64,000 nucleotides of DNA from an uncultured bacterium (GCA_905215775.1 CAJMRM010000004.1:1-64000); one strand, 5' to 3'. Shown: positions 7,433 through 16,226, counted from the stretch's first letter. The notes: a model not told the origin generated them from the letters alone. Translations and numbers: made by a program.

Positions 7433-8542
7433 ATGCAGTACAGAAAATTTGGTAATACTGGTGTTGAGGTTTCGGCTCTGGGCTTTGGATGCATGCGCTT
7501 CCCGGTCAACGAGGATAAAACCATCAATGAGGAAAAAGCCATTGCCATGGTACGTCATGCCATCGATAACGGCGTCAACTACGTGGACACCGCATATCCG
7601 TATCATAAGGGGACCAGTGAGCTGGTGGTAGGGAAGGCCTTAAAGGACGGCTACCGCGAAAAAGTGTACCTGGCGGATAAGATGCCCGTATGGCTTCTGG
7701 AGACAGAGGATGACTTTGACAAGTATCTGGATGAGCAGCTGAAGAAGCTGGATACGGATCACATCGACTTCTATCTGCTTCATGCGCTGAGCAGAGAACG
7801 GTATGAGGAGAAGGTGAAAAAGCTCAATCTGACAAAGAAGCTGGAGGAGGCCAAGGCCGCCGGAAAGATCCGTTACATAGGCTTCTCCTTCCACGATTCC
7901 CTGGACCTGTTTAAGGAGATCATCGACTCCTACGACGGCTGGGATTTCTGCCAGATCCAGTATAACTACATCAATCTGACCCACCAGGCAGGGACGGAAG
8001 GCTTAAAATATGCAGCCTCCAAGGGTCTGGGCGTGGTGATCATGGAGCCGCTGCTGGGCGGAAAGCTGGCAAATCTGGCTCCCCATGTGGCCGAGGCGTT
8101 CCCAGAGGGAAAATCCCATGTGGAATATGCCCTGGACTTCTTATGGGATAAGCCGGAGGTGAGCCTGCTCTTAAGCGGCATGACGGAGCCGGAGCAGGTG
8201 GAGGCAAACCTGGAGTACGCCGGACGCAGCCATGTGGGAATGGTCACAGAGGAGGAAAAGGCCGTTTACGAAAAGGCGAAAAAGATCTTCGACGAAATGG
8301 CCCTTGTGAACTGCACCAAATGCGCTTACTGTATGCCGTGTCCCTTTGGTCTGAATATCCCGGAGCTGTTTGCCGCATATAATATGACTGCAAGCCATGG
8401 AATGACCCCGGCCAAAGCGGCCTATGAGACTCTTTCTGTGAAGGCCGATGCCTGCCGCGCCTGCCATCACTGTGAGAAGGAATGTCCGCAGCATATTAAG
8501 ATCAGTGAGATGATGCCGAAGGTAGCCCAGGCGTTCGTATAG
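7433..8542 (+). CDS. Aldo/keto reductase with C-terminal 4Fe-4S ferredoxin domain
   Basis: This 369-residue cytoplasmic oxidoreductase has an aldo/keto reductase barrel (about 1-270) with the usual tetrad: Asp and Tyr in VDTAYPYH, Lys in LADKMPVW and His in FYLLHAL. A C-terminal ferredoxin-like extension (about 285-369) carries two Cys clusters, CTKCAYCMPC and CRACHHCEKEC, expected to bind iron-sulphur clusters. Such fusions are common in anaerobic Firmicutes, where electrons may come from ferredoxin-like partners, but the substrate is unknown. The GGAGG box at 7420 is 8 bases from the ATG at 7433 and only 2 from the in-frame ATG at 7427, so 7433 is preferred. Confidence 0.92.
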   Translation: MQYRKFGNTGVEVSALGFGCMRFPVNEDKTINEEKAIAMVRHAIDNGVNYVDTAYPYHKGTSELVVGKALKDGYREKVYLADKMPVWLLETEDDFDKYLDEQLKKLDTDHIDFYLLHALSRERYEEKVKKLNLTKKLEEAKAAGKIRYIGFSFHDSLDLFKEIIDSYDGWDFCQIQYNYINLTHQAGTEGLKYAASKGLGVVIMEPLLGGKLANLAPHVAEAFPEGKSHVEYALDFLWDKPEVSLLLSGMTEPEQVEANLEYAGRSHVGMVTEEEKAVYEKAKKIFDEMALVNCTKCAYCMPCPFGLNIPELFAAYNMTASHGMTPAKAAYETLSVKADACRACHHCEKECPQHIKISEMMPKVAQAFV

Positions 8543-8544
8543 TC

Positions 8545-8587
8545 GGGCCGGAGGCGCCGGCCGGGAGATCCGGCCGGCAGCGGCCCG
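8545..8587. other. Very GC-rich hairpin after the reductase gene
   Basis: CGCCGGCCGG and CCGGCCGGC pair around GAGAT, extended by GGGCCG with CGGCCC outside. No T-run follows on either strand. It may mark the 3' end of the aldo/keto reductase mRNA. Confidence 0.4.
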
Positions 8588-8657
8588 TTCAGGTATTCTC
8601 TGGAGGCGGCAGCGTTGGGGAAGAAAATAAAAGAAGTGGAAAAAGCAAAGAAAAAAC

Positions 8658-9929
8658 ATGAATAAAGTAGTGATAGCAGGCGGCGGCGCAGCCGGTATGG
8701 CGGCCGCCATAGGAGCTGCCCAGGCAGGATGCCAGGTGGTGGTTTACGAGAAAAATGAAAAGCTGGGAAAAAAGATATACATCACAGGAAAGGGACGCTG
8801 CAATGTGACCAACAGCTGCGATACAGAAGACCTGTTCTCCCATATGGTGTCCAATGGAAAATTTTTATACAGCGCCATCTACGGCTTTTCCAATTTTGAC
8901 GTCATGGGCCTTATGAGCGAGTGCGGCTGTCCCTTGAAGATCGAGAGAGGAAACCGGGTGTTCCCGGTATCAGATAAATCATCGGATGTGATCGCGGCTC
9001 TGGAGCGGCGGATGAAGCAGCTGGGCGTGTCCATCCGCTATAACGAGGCAGTGAAGGAGGTCGTCTGCCAGGACGGCCGGTGTCTTGGCGTGATCCTGGA
9101 ACGAGGCCGGAAAATGGCAGAAGCCGGGGCTGTGATCGTAGCCACCGGCGGACTGTCTTATCCGGCCACCGGCTCCACCGGGGATGGATACCGGTTTGCA
9201 GAGGCGGCGGGCCATACGGTGACCCGGCTCTCTCCGGCGCTGGTACCCTTCAGCTGCGCCGAGGAGGATGTGAAAAAACTCCAGGGACTGTCGCTGAAGA
9301 ATGTGGAGGTGACGGTGTACGATGGGAAAAAGGTGATCTGGAGGGAATTCGGAGAAATGCTGTTTACCCATTTCGGCGTCAGCGGCCCTGTGGTCCTGAG
9401 CGCCAGCAGCTTTGCTTCCAGGGCCATTCAGGCGCATCCTCTGGACATGGTCATCGACCTGAAGCCGGCACTGACGCCGGAACAGCTGGACGCCCGGATC
9501 CTGCGGGACTTTGACGAGGCGAAAAACAAGCGGTTTAAAAATTCCTTAAACCGGCTGTTTCCGGCCAAGATGATCCCGGTGATGGTGGCCAGGAGCGGCA
9601 TCGATCCGGAAAAAAAGGTCAATGAGGTGACGGCCAGGGAGCGGGAACGGCTGGTGGAGGCCACCAAAGCGTTCCATGTGACCCTTACGGGCCTCAGAGG
9701 CTATAACGAAGCGATCATCACCCAGGGAGGAGTGGACGTAAAGGAGATCAATCCCTCTACCATGGAGTCGAAAAAGGCCCAGGGGCTTTATTTTGCCGGA
9801 GAGGTGCTGGATCTGGACGGCGTTACCGGAGGCTTTAACCTGCAGATCGCCTGGTCCACAGGAATGCTGGCCGGAAGAAGCGCGGGAGCATACGTGAGAG
9901 ACCGGCAGATCCGGATGATCAATGAATAA
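8658..9929 (+). CDS. BaiN/HI0933-family FAD-dependent oxidoreductase
   Basis: This 423-residue flavoprotein belongs to the HI0933/YhiN family, often labelled aminoacetone oxidase or BaiN-like. It opens with a dinucleotide-binding GGGAAGMAAAIGAA motif (about 7-21), then VYEKNEKLGKK and the family-specific GKGRCNVTNS (about 47-56). Later it has VATGGLSYPATGSTGDG and, near the C-terminus, GEVLDLDGVTGGFNLQIAWSTG, which closes the FAD site. BaiN itself reduces bile-acid intermediates in some gut clostridia, but the family is wide and no bai genes are nearby, so no substrate is assigned. The start codon follows a weak purine-rich AAGCAAAGAAAAAAC. The next gene, cmk, is 50 bases downstream. Confidence 0.9.
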   Translation: MNKVVIAGGGAAGMAAAIGAAQAGCQVVVYEKNEKLGKKIYITGKGRCNVTNSCDTEDLFSHMVSNGKFLYSAIYGFSNFDVMGLMSECGCPLKIERGNRVFPVSDKSSDVIAALERRMKQLGVSIRYNEAVKEVVCQDGRCLGVILERGRKMAEAGAVIVATGGLSYPATGSTGDGYRFAEAAGHTVTRLSPALVPFSCAEEDVKKLQGLSLKNVEVTVYDGKKVIWREFGEMLFTHFGVSGPVVLSASSFASRAIQAHPLDMVIDLKPALTPEQLDARILRDFDEAKNKRFKNSLNRLFPAKMIPVMVARSGIDPEKKVNEVTARERERLVEATKAFHVTLTGLRGYNEAIITQGGVDVKEINPSTMESKKAQGLYFAGEVLDLDGVTGGFNLQIAWSTGMLAGRSAGAYVRDRQIRMINE

Positions 9930-9979
9930 ATTCCTGCAAAACAGCGGAAACTGGTTAAGAGCGGGATAAGGAGGAAGAC

Positions 9980-10669
9980 ATGTCTTTTAACGTGGCCATC
10001 GACGGCCCTGCCGGAGCCGGGAAAAGCACTGTGGCGAAGGCGGTGGCAGCCAAAAGAAATTTTATTTATGTGGATACCGGAGCCATGTACCGGACCATGG
10101 CCCTTTACTTTCTGAGAAAGGGCATCGATAAAAACGATGAAGCGGCAGTGAACCGGGCCTGCCGGGAGGTTTCCATTACCATCGCCTATGAAAACGGCGT
10201 CCAGCAGGTATTCCTGAACGGCGAGAACGTGTCCGGCCTGATCCGGACGGAAGAGGTGGGGAACATGGCGTCGGCCACCTCCGGGTATCTTCCGGTGCGG
10301 GAGAAGCTGGTGGAGCTTCAGAAGGAGATGGCAAGGAATTCTGATGTGGTCATGGACGGCCGGGATATCGGCACCTGCGTGCTGCCTGAGGCCGATGTGA
10401 AGATCTACCTGACCGCCAGCTCCCTGGTACGGGCCAAAAGACGCTTCCGGGAACTGACGGAAAAAGGAACCGCCTGTGATCTTAAGGAGATCGAGCAGGA
10501 TATCATAGACCGGGACTACCGGGATATGCACCGGGAGCATTCCCCGCTGGTGCAGGCGGAGGACGCCGTTTACTTGGATTCCTCCGATATGACGCTGGAG
10601 CAGGTGGTGGACGCCATCGGAACGCTCATCGACCAGCGGATGGACGGCCGGGCGGGAGGAACGCTATGA
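9980..10669 (+). CDS. cmk: (d)CMP kinase
   Basis: This 229-residue enzyme phosphorylates CMP and dCMP with ATP in pyrimidine nucleotide synthesis. The P-loop GPAGAGKST is at 9-17, and the CMP-binding signatures DTGAMYR and VMDGRDIGT follow. The length is normal for the family. ATG at 9980 has AAGGAGGAAG upstream. Its end overlaps ispH by 4 bases (ATGA), and cmk-ispH-rpsA is a standard clostridial order, so the three are probably co-transcribed. Confidence 0.97.
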   Translation: MSFNVAIDGPAGAGKSTVAKAVAAKRNFIYVDTGAMYRTMALYFLRKGIDKNDEAAVNRACREVSITIAYENGVQQVFLNGENVSGLIRTEEVGNMASATSGYLPVREKLVELQKEMARNSDVVMDGRDIGTCVLPEADVKIYLTASSLVRAKRRFRELTEKGTACDLKEIEQDIIDRDYRDMHREHSPLVQAEDAVYLDSSDMTLEQVVDAIGTLIDQRMDGRAGGTL

Positions 10670-11517
10670 ATGTAATCGTTGCCAAGACCGCCGGCTTCTG
10701 TTTCGGCGTGAAAAGGGCTGTGGAAAAGGTCTATGAGCAGATCCAGAAAACGGATAAGCCCATTTATACATACGGTCCCATCATCCACAACGAGGAAGTA
10801 GTCAAGGATCTCAAGAAAAAGGGCGTGGAGGTCATTGGATCCGAGGAGGAGTTGGAGCGCGTCCGGGACTGTGTGGTGGTCATCCGCTCCCATGGCGTGG
10901 GGAAGCATATTTACGATGTGCTGGAGAAAAACGGAGTGGAGATCGTGGACGCCACCTGCCCCTATGTAAAGAAGATCCACCGGGTGGTGGCCGGCCAGTG
11001 TGCAGAGGGACGCCAGGTGATCATCGTCGGAGACGAATCCCATCCCGAGGTCATAGGGATCAAGGGCTGGGGGAACCAGAATACGAAGGTCATTGAAAGC
11101 GCGGAGGATTTTGAAAAACTGGGGCTTCCGGAGGGCAGCCGCCTCTGCCTGGTGGCCCAGACGACATTTAATTACAAGAAATTTCAAGATATAGTTGAAA
11201 AAATTCCTAAAACGCGTTATGATATATTTGTTTTAAATACGATTTGCAATGCGACACAGGAAAGACAGGTAGAGGCGAAAACGATCGCTTCTCAGGTGGA
11301 CGTGATGCTGGTGATCGGAGGGAAAAACAGTTCCAATACCCAGAAGCTGTATGAGATCTGCCGGCGAGAATGTAACAAAACGTATTACATCCAGACCCTG
11401 GACGACTTTAATCCTGAATGTATAAGTTCTGCGTGCAACGTAGGTATTACAGCAGGGGCTTCAACCCCGAATAATATTATCGAGGAGGTTCATACTAATG
11501 TCAGAGTTAAGTTTTGA
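10666..11517 (+). CDS. ispH: 4-hydroxy-3-methylbut-2-enyl diphosphate reductase
   Basis: This 283-residue iron-sulphur enzyme makes isopentenyl and dimethylallyl diphosphate in the last step of the MEP pathway. The three cluster-binding cysteines are Cys12 (GFCFGVKRAV), Cys98 (DATCPYVKK) and Cys194 (NTICNATQ). The proton-relay motif TQERQ-like segment and STPNN near the C-terminus are present. It overlaps cmk by 4 bases and rpsA by 20 bases. In many Clostridia ispH and rpsA are fused into one protein; here they are two frames, and the rpsA AGGAGG lies inside the ispH coding sequence, which suggests translational coupling. Confidence 0.97.
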   Translation: MNVIVAKTAGFCFGVKRAVEKVYEQIQKTDKPIYTYGPIIHNEEVVKDLKKKGVEVIGSEEELERVRDCVVVIRSHGVGKHIYDVLEKNGVEIVDATCPYVKKIHRVVAGQCAEGRQVIIVGDESHPEVIGIKGWGNQNTKVIESAEDFEKLGLPEGSRLCLVAQTTFNYKKFQDIVEKIPKTRYDIFVLNTICNATQERQVEAKTIASQVDVMLVIGGKNSSNTQKLYEICRRECNKTYYIQTLDDFNPECISSACNVGITAGASTPNNIIEEVHTNVRVKF

Positions 11518-12580
11518 ACAAATGTTAGAAGAATCATTAAAAACAATACGTACAGGAGAGGTTGTCACTGGTAAAGTCATCGACGTTAAAGAAGATGAGA
11601 TCGTTTTGAACATCGGTTACAAATCCGACGGCATCATTACCCGCAGTGAGTACACCAACGAGGCCAATGTGGACTTAAGAAATCTTGTACAGGTAGGCGA
11701 CGAGATGGAGGCCAAGGTCGTTAAGGTAAACGACGGCGAGGGCCAGGTTGCACTTTCCTATAAGAGACTGGCAGCCGACAGAGGAAATAAGAGACTGGAA
11801 GAGGCGTTTGAGAACCATGAGGTTCTTACTGCAAAGGTATCCCAGGTTCTGGACGGCGGCTTAAGCGTGATCGTGGACGAGGCAAGGATCTTCATTCCTG
11901 CCAGCCTTGTATCCGATGTATACGAAAAGGATCTTTCCAAGTATGCAGACCAGGAGATCGAGTTTGTGATCACTGAGTTCAATCCCAAGAGAAGAAGAGT
12001 CATCGGCGACCGCAAGCAGCTGATCGCAGCCAAGAAGGCTGAGATGCAGAAGGCTCTATTTGAGCGCATCGCTGTTGGCCAGAAGGTAGAAGGAACCGTT
12101 AAGAATGTTACAGACTTCGGCGCATTCATCGACTTAGGCGGCGCTGACGGCTTACTCCATATCTCTGAGATGTCCTGGGGAAGAGTTGAGAGCCCCAAGA
12201 AGGTATTTAAGGTAGGCGAGAAGGTAACAGCTCTTATTAAAGATATCAATGGTGAGAAGATTGCCCTGTCCATGAAGTTCCCGGAGACAAACCCGTGGGC
12301 AAACGCTGCTGAGAAATATGCAGCAGGAAACGTGGTAACAGGCCGTGTGGCACGTATGACAGACTTCGGCGCATTCGTTGAGCTGGAGGCAGGCGTAGAC
12401 GCACTTCTTCATGTATCCCAGATCTCCAGAGAGCATGTTGCAAAGCCGTCTGACGTACTTTCCATCGGTCAGGAGATCACAGCTAAGATCGTTGACTTCA
12501 ACGAGGCAGACAGAAAGATCAGCCTCAGCATGAAGGCTCTGGAGACAGAGGCTCCGGTTGAAGAGGCATCTGAAGAATAA
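11498..12580 (+). CDS. rpsA: 30S ribosomal protein S1-type RNA-binding protein
   Basis: This 360-residue protein contains four S1 (OB-fold) RNA-binding repeats, at about 16-85, 100-165, 185-255 and 270-340. The last two show the classical VTDFGAFIDLGG-DGLLHISEMSW and MTDFGAFVELEAG-DALLHVSQIS patterns. It is shorter than the six-domain proteobacterial S1 but typical for Firmicutes, where it helps mRNA binding or translation. AGGAGG at 11483-11488 is 9 bases before the ATG. Codon use is that of a highly expressed gene. A strong terminator follows at 12610. Confidence 0.94.
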   Translation: MSELSFEQMLEESLKTIRTGEVVTGKVIDVKEDEIVLNIGYKSDGIITRSEYTNEANVDLRNLVQVGDEMEAKVVKVNDGEGQVALSYKRLAADRGNKRLEEAFENHEVLTAKVSQVLDGGLSVIVDEARIFIPASLVSDVYEKDLSKYADQEIEFVITEFNPKRRRVIGDRKQLIAAKKAEMQKALFERIAVGQKVEGTVKNVTDFGAFIDLGGADGLLHISEMSWGRVESPKKVFKVGEKVTALIKDINGEKIALSMKFPETNPWANAAEKYAAGNVVTGRVARMTDFGAFVELEAGVDALLHVSQISREHVAKPSDVLSIGQEITAKIVDFNEADRKISLSMKALETEAPVEEASEE

Positions 12581-12609
12581 AAACCGGCAAAAGATCCGGT
12601 GCGAATAGA

Positions 12610-12658
12610 AAAGGGTGTGTGGAAAAAGATACGTTTTTTCACGCACCCTTTGTCTTTT
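12610..12658 (+). terminator. Terminator of the cmk-ispH-rpsA operon
   Basis: AAAGGGTGTGTGGAAAAA pairs with TTTTTTCACGCACCCTTT over 18 positions with wobbles, with loop GATACG, followed by TGTCTTTT. Confidence 0.85.
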
Positions 12659-12814
12659 GGAAAAAAGCGGTCCTTCCGGAAAATCGGCGTTTTTGGCAGC
12701 CGGTTTTCCGGATTCTTATAAAAATACGTAATGGATTCGTAAGAAAAAACGGTGGGATTTTTTAACCTCTCTATGGTAAGATAACCGTATCAGAAAAGAA
12801 TGGAGGACGAGAAT

Positions 12815-13729
12815 ATGAGAAAATTACGTGGAGCAGCCGTTCTGGCGGCCGCAGCGATGCTGACGGCCTCCATGGGGATCACAGGAATGGCAGATACCAA
12901 TGGAGCCGGAGAAAACGGAAGCCATCTGGATGGGATGGTGTGCATGGACGGCAGAGTGATCTCCGCAGAGAATGGGAGACTGCACTTAAACCGCCGGGTG
13001 GAGGACGGCATGACGGAGGTAGTGGTGACTCTTTCTGAGGATACGAAGATCCTGGATGCTGTCAACGGTTTTCCCATCTCTGTGGAGAACCTGGACGACG
13101 GAGAGGCGGTCCGGGTCTACACCGGCCAGGCAATGACCTTAAGCCTCCCGCCCATTACCAACGGTATTCTGGTGCTGGCAGATGTCCCGGCGGACTTTGG
13201 CTTTCCTACTTATGCAGTGGTGGAATCCTTGACCCAGGAGCCGGATAAGGTGGATGGAACAGCAGCGGGATATATCCTGGAAACTGCCGACGGAAAGAAA
13301 TACACAGTTTCAGATTCCACGGTCCTGCTCCCCTATTTGACCAGAAATATGGTATATGTAACGGATCTGAAAAAAGGGACTCCGATCCTTTTGTGGAACG
13401 ATGGGACCGATGCGTCTGCTGCAGGAAAGATCGTGATCTTCCAGAGAGAGGGGCTGAATGCCGGAGAGGCGGCAGAGGGAAGTCTGGGGCTCCACGGCTG
13501 GAAGGAAGAGTCCGGAGCCTGGTACTATTATGAGCAGGGAGAGAAAAAGACAGGATGGCTGCAGGAAGGGACCGACTGGTATTATCTGGAGCCGGAAGAC
13601 GGGCGCATGGCTACTGGATTTGTGTGTGTGGACGGAAAAACGTACTTTTTAAAGGACGATGGCCGGATGCTGACGGAGGCCGCAGAGTTTGCCCCCGATG
13701 AAAACGGCGCGTTGTCTCTGAAAAAATAG
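12815..13729 (+). CDS. Secreted protein with C-terminal cell-wall-binding repeats
   Basis: This 304-residue exported protein starts with a signal peptide (MRKLRG, hydrophobic core, GMADT cleavage region near residue 24). Residues about 35-215 form an all-beta region I cannot assign to a family. The C-terminal 75 residues hold choline-binding-type repeats with aromatic pairs (GWKEESGAWYYYEQGEKKTGW, DWYYLEPEDGRMATGF, KTYFLKDDGRM), which attach proteins to the wall surface. GGAGG at 12802-12806 is 8 bases from the ATG at 12815; the ATG at 12800 overlaps the box and is rejected. It is a single-gene unit with its own terminator. Confidence 0.85.
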   Translation: MRKLRGAAVLAAAAMLTASMGITGMADTNGAGENGSHLDGMVCMDGRVISAENGRLHLNRRVEDGMTEVVVTLSEDTKILDAVNGFPISVENLDDGEAVRVYTGQAMTLSLPPITNGILVLADVPADFGFPTYAVVESLTQEPDKVDGTAAGYILETADGKKYTVSDSTVLLPYLTRNMVYVTDLKKGTPILLWNDGTDASAAGKIVIFQREGLNAGEAAEGSLGLHGWKEESGAWYYYEQGEKKTGWLQEGTDWYYLEPEDGRMATGFVCVDGKTYFLKDDGRMLTEAAEFAPDENGALSLKK

Positions 13730-13740
13730 AAGCAAGAAAG

Positions 13741-13767
13741 GACGCTCCTGGAAGGGGCGTCTTTTTT
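13741..13767 (+). terminator. Intrinsic terminator of the wall-binding protein gene
   Basis: GACGCTCC pairs with GGGGCGTC around a 5-base loop and is followed by six T, 11 bases after the stop codon. Confidence 0.88.
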
Positions 13768-13812
13768 ATGCGCAAGAGGAGCCGGAAATCCATGTCTGCG
13801 GAAAGGTTTTTG

Positions 13813-13875
13813 TTGACATACAATATTATATGATATATAATACTGTTACAATAATATACAGTGTATAATATTGTA
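13813..13875 (+). promoter_or_regulatory. Consensus promoter with palindromic operator before padR
   Basis: Perfect TTGACA (13813-13818) and TATAAT (13836-13841) boxes are 17 bases apart. They are overlaid by nested inverted repeats: TACAATATTATA (13819-13830) with TATAATATTGTA (13864-13875), and ACTGT (13842-13846) with ACAGT (13858-13862). A PadR regulator is encoded 80 bases downstream, and PadR proteins usually bind such A+T-rich dyads to repress their own operon. Autoregulation is therefore inferred. Confidence 0.75.
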
Positions 13876-13955
13876 GAAGATAGAATGATTAGGGAGCCGG
13901 GAGGGATCAGAGCCGCGGCTCCAGGAAACAGCCGTATATTTTAGGAGGGAAGATC

Positions 13956-14276
13956 ATGGTATTTAACACAGGAGCCGCTCTTCTGGACGGGATCGTGCTG
14001 GCGGTGGTCTCCAGGGAGGCGGAGGGGACCTATGGCTACAAGATTACCCAGGACGTGCGAAGGGCCATCGATATATCGGAGTCCACGCTGTATCCGGTGC
14101 TCCGGCGACTCCAGAAGGAAAACTGCCTGGAGACGTACGATATGGCGTTCGACGGGAGAAACCGGAGATACTATAAGCTGACAGAAACAGGGCGGGCCCA
14201 GCTGAAGCTGTATAAGAGTGAATGGGCCATATATTCCGGGCATATTTCCCGGATCTTTGAGGAGGCAAACGTATGA
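13956..14276 (+). CDS. PadR-family transcriptional regulator
   Basis: This 106-residue winged-helix repressor has the PadR signature: LDGIVLAVVSREAEGTYGYKI at the N-terminus, STLYPVLRRLQKENCLE as the recognition region and RRYYKLTETGRAQL in the wing. It is the short PadR type often paired with DUF1700 membrane proteins. TAGGAGGGAAG lies 7 bases before the ATG. It overlaps the DUF1700 gene by 4 bases. The palindromic promoter upstream is its likely target. The inducing signal, probably envelope stress or a small molecule, is not visible. Confidence 0.93.
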   Translation: MVFNTGAALLDGIVLAVVSREAEGTYGYKITQDVRRAIDISESTLYPVLRRLQKENCLETYDMAFDGRNRRYYKLTETGRAQLKLYKSEWAIYSGHISRIFEEANV

Positions 14277-15085
14277 GGAAGGAAGAGTTTTTTGAAAAAC
14301 TGGAATATCTGCTCCAGGATATTCCGGACCAGGACCGGGAGGATGCCCTGGATTATTATAGGGATTACCTGGCTGAGGCCGGAAGCGGCAATGAGGAAGC
14401 GGCCATTGAGGATTTTGGGAGCCCGGAACGGGTGGCAGCCATTATCCGGGCCGATCTGGCAGGCAATTTAAACGACGGAGGCTCCTTTACAGACCGGGGC
14501 TATGAGGATGAGCGGTTCCGGGATCCGGGCTACCAGGTGGCGAAACGGCTGGATCTGCCGGAAGAGCGGGAAAATGCATACGGTCCCGGCAGCGGACACG
14601 CATATGAGAAGGACGGATGGCAGTCCGGTCCGTCCCGGGAGGACTGCGGATATCAGGATCAGCCCTATGAAGCAGCCCGCCAGGCCAAAAAGCCCTGGAC
14701 CAGCAGGGGACTGAAGCTGGTGCTGTGGATCGTTCTGATCATTGCGGCCTTCCCCGTGATCCTGGGAGTCGGCGGAGTCGGACTGGGAGCTGCGACCGGA
14801 GTGGCGTCCCTGATCTTCGGGGCCATTGCCGTGGTGCTCTGTCTGACGGCGGCGGCGTTTATTGCAGGCGTCTGCCTTCTGGTGGCAGGCATCATTTTTC
14901 TGGTGACCTCTCCGCTGGACAGCGGACTGATGTTTGGGATCGCCATTGCCGGGATCGGTGTGGGTCTTCTGGGAGCGGTGGTCCTGTACGCCATTCTGGC
15001 CATGCTTCTTCCCTTTTTGTGGAACGGCATGAAGCGGATGGGAGCGTGGATTTCGCGTAAATGGAAGGAGATCAGAAAGGTATGA
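14273..15085 (+). CDS. DUF1700 (HAAS) multi-pass membrane protein
   Basis: This 270-residue membrane protein starts with a helical HAAS/DUF1700 domain (about 1-65: EEFFEKLEYLLQDIP, DALDYYRDYLAEAG, FGSPERVAAII). A polar, Gly- and Asp-rich linker (about 66-143) follows. The C-terminal part (about 145-260) has four hydrophobic segments, starting at LKLVLWIVLIIAAFPVIL. Such proteins are typically regulated by an adjacent PadR and act with DUF4097 proteins at the envelope; the mechanism is not known. It overlaps padR and the DUF4097 gene by 4 bases each. Confidence 0.9.
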   Translation: MRKEEFFEKLEYLLQDIPDQDREDALDYYRDYLAEAGSGNEEAAIEDFGSPERVAAIIRADLAGNLNDGGSFTDRGYEDERFRDPGYQVAKRLDLPEERENAYGPGSGHAYEKDGWQSGPSREDCGYQDQPYEAARQAKKPWTSRGLKLVLWIVLIIAAFPVILGVGGVGLGAATGVASLIFGAIAVVLCLTAAAFIAGVCLLVAGIIFLVTSPLDSGLMFGIAIAGIGVGLLGAVVLYAILAMLLPFLWNGMKRMGAWISRKWKEIRKV

Positions 15086-15984
15086 AAAAATTTATTAAAT
15101 ACGGGACCATTGCCGGAGGAGCGCTGATCCTGGCCGGAGCCGGGATCGCCACCGCATCGCTTCTTCTGGGAGCGGATATGGGGGATCTTGACGGACATGT
15201 AAGGAGAAAGCTCCAGCGCTTAGACGAGCTGGACGGGATCGTGGAACATGGAACAGACCCGGAGGAGTATCTGGTCCGGGTGGATGAAGCCCCTGGCCAG
15301 GCGGAATGGGGGACCGGAGGGGAGCCCTGGCAGTCTCCGGGAACGGACGGCGGCTTTGAGGCCGGATATCCGAGGGTCACGGAGCTTAAAATCCGGCAGC
15401 AGGGAGGAAGCGTGGAGCTCTTCCGGATGGAGGAGATCAGCGGCCTGACCATCAAAAGCGGAAGCGGAACGCTGGAGGCCATTGGTTACAGAGAGCATGG
15501 CATGGAGTCGGTGCTTACCCTGCGGGCCGGGGACGGAGAGGATTACCAGATATTTATTCCGGATTCCTGGGTTCTGGATGAATTTGAGGCGGAGATCCTG
15601 GAGGGGACTCTGGAGGGAAACGGCGTCCGGACCCTGGAAGCGGAGCTGTCGGTGACAGAAGGGAACGCAGCTTTTACCCAGGAGGACGGCCGGAAGGCGG
15701 ATCTGGAGTGCATGGGCAGCGGAACCATCCTCTGGACCATGGAAACCGAACGGTATATGGAGATTGACGCCGGGTGCCGGAACGGCTCCATTACTCTTTC
15801 CTTCCCTGAAACCATGGATCCTGGCGGGATCGGATATGAGCTTGAATGTGAAAACGGAACCGTGGTGTTCCCGGACTTTACCGTAGAAGGATACCAGAAA
15901 AAGAGAGCGGACGGAGCTCTGTCTGTCATGGATCTGGAGGCCAGTTCCGGAACCATTTTTGTACAGAACACAGAAGCTCCGTAG
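15082..15984 (+). CDS. DUF4097-type beta-repeat envelope protein
   Basis: This 300-residue protein has one N-terminal hydrophobic segment (about 7-30, GTIAGGALILAGAGIATASL), then a charged region and a C-terminal beta-strand-repeat domain (about 100-300) of the DUF4097/DUF4098 kind, with repeated segments such as LTIKSGSGTLEAIGY and FEAEILEGTLEGNG. It is probably exposed outside the membrane. The ATG at 15082 forms the usual ATGA overlap with the DUF1700 stop; the earlier in-frame ATG at 15061 lies inside that gene and has a poorer fit. It belongs to the PadR operon. Confidence 0.82.
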   Translation: MKKFIKYGTIAGGALILAGAGIATASLLLGADMGDLDGHVRRKLQRLDELDGIVEHGTDPEEYLVRVDEAPGQAEWGTGGEPWQSPGTDGGFEAGYPRVTELKIRQQGGSVELFRMEEISGLTIKSGSGTLEAIGYREHGMESVLTLRAGDGEDYQIFIPDSWVLDEFEAEILEGTLEGNGVRTLEAELSVTEGNAAFTQEDGRKADLECMGSGTILWTMETERYMEIDAGCRNGSITLSFPETMDPGGIGYELECENGTVVFPDFTVEGYQKKRADGALSVMDLEASSGTIFVQNTEAP

Positions 15985-16013
15985 GCGGAAGCCGGATAAA
16001 AGGAGAGAGGAAC

Positions 16014-16202
16014 ATGGATGTAAAGCGGTTATATAAATCAGATACCAATAAGATGATCTGCGGAGTCTGCGGCGGCATCGGGGAATTCCTGAATGTGGAT
16101 CCCACGCTGGTACGGCTTTTATGGGCCATCCTGACCTTTACCGGGCCGGGGCTCATCGCCTATATCGTCGCAGCCATTATCATTCCGGGCCGCCCGGACT
16201 AA
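16014..16202 (+). CDS. PspC-domain small membrane protein
   Basis: This 62-residue protein is a bare PspC domain: KRLYKSDTNKMICGVCGGIGEF, then LNVDPTLVRLLW and a hydrophobic segment (about 38-58). PspC proteins take part in the phage-shock or envelope-stress response. AAAGGAGAGAGG lies 6 bases before the ATG. It is the last gene of the PadR-DUF1700-DUF4097-PspC operon, supporting an envelope-sensing role for the whole set. Confidence 0.92.
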   Translation: MDVKRLYKSDTNKMICGVCGGIGEFLNVDPTLVRLLWAILTFTGPGLIAYIVAAIIIPGRPD

Positions 16203-16226
16203 AAAGCGGCCGGAGCAGATACGGGG

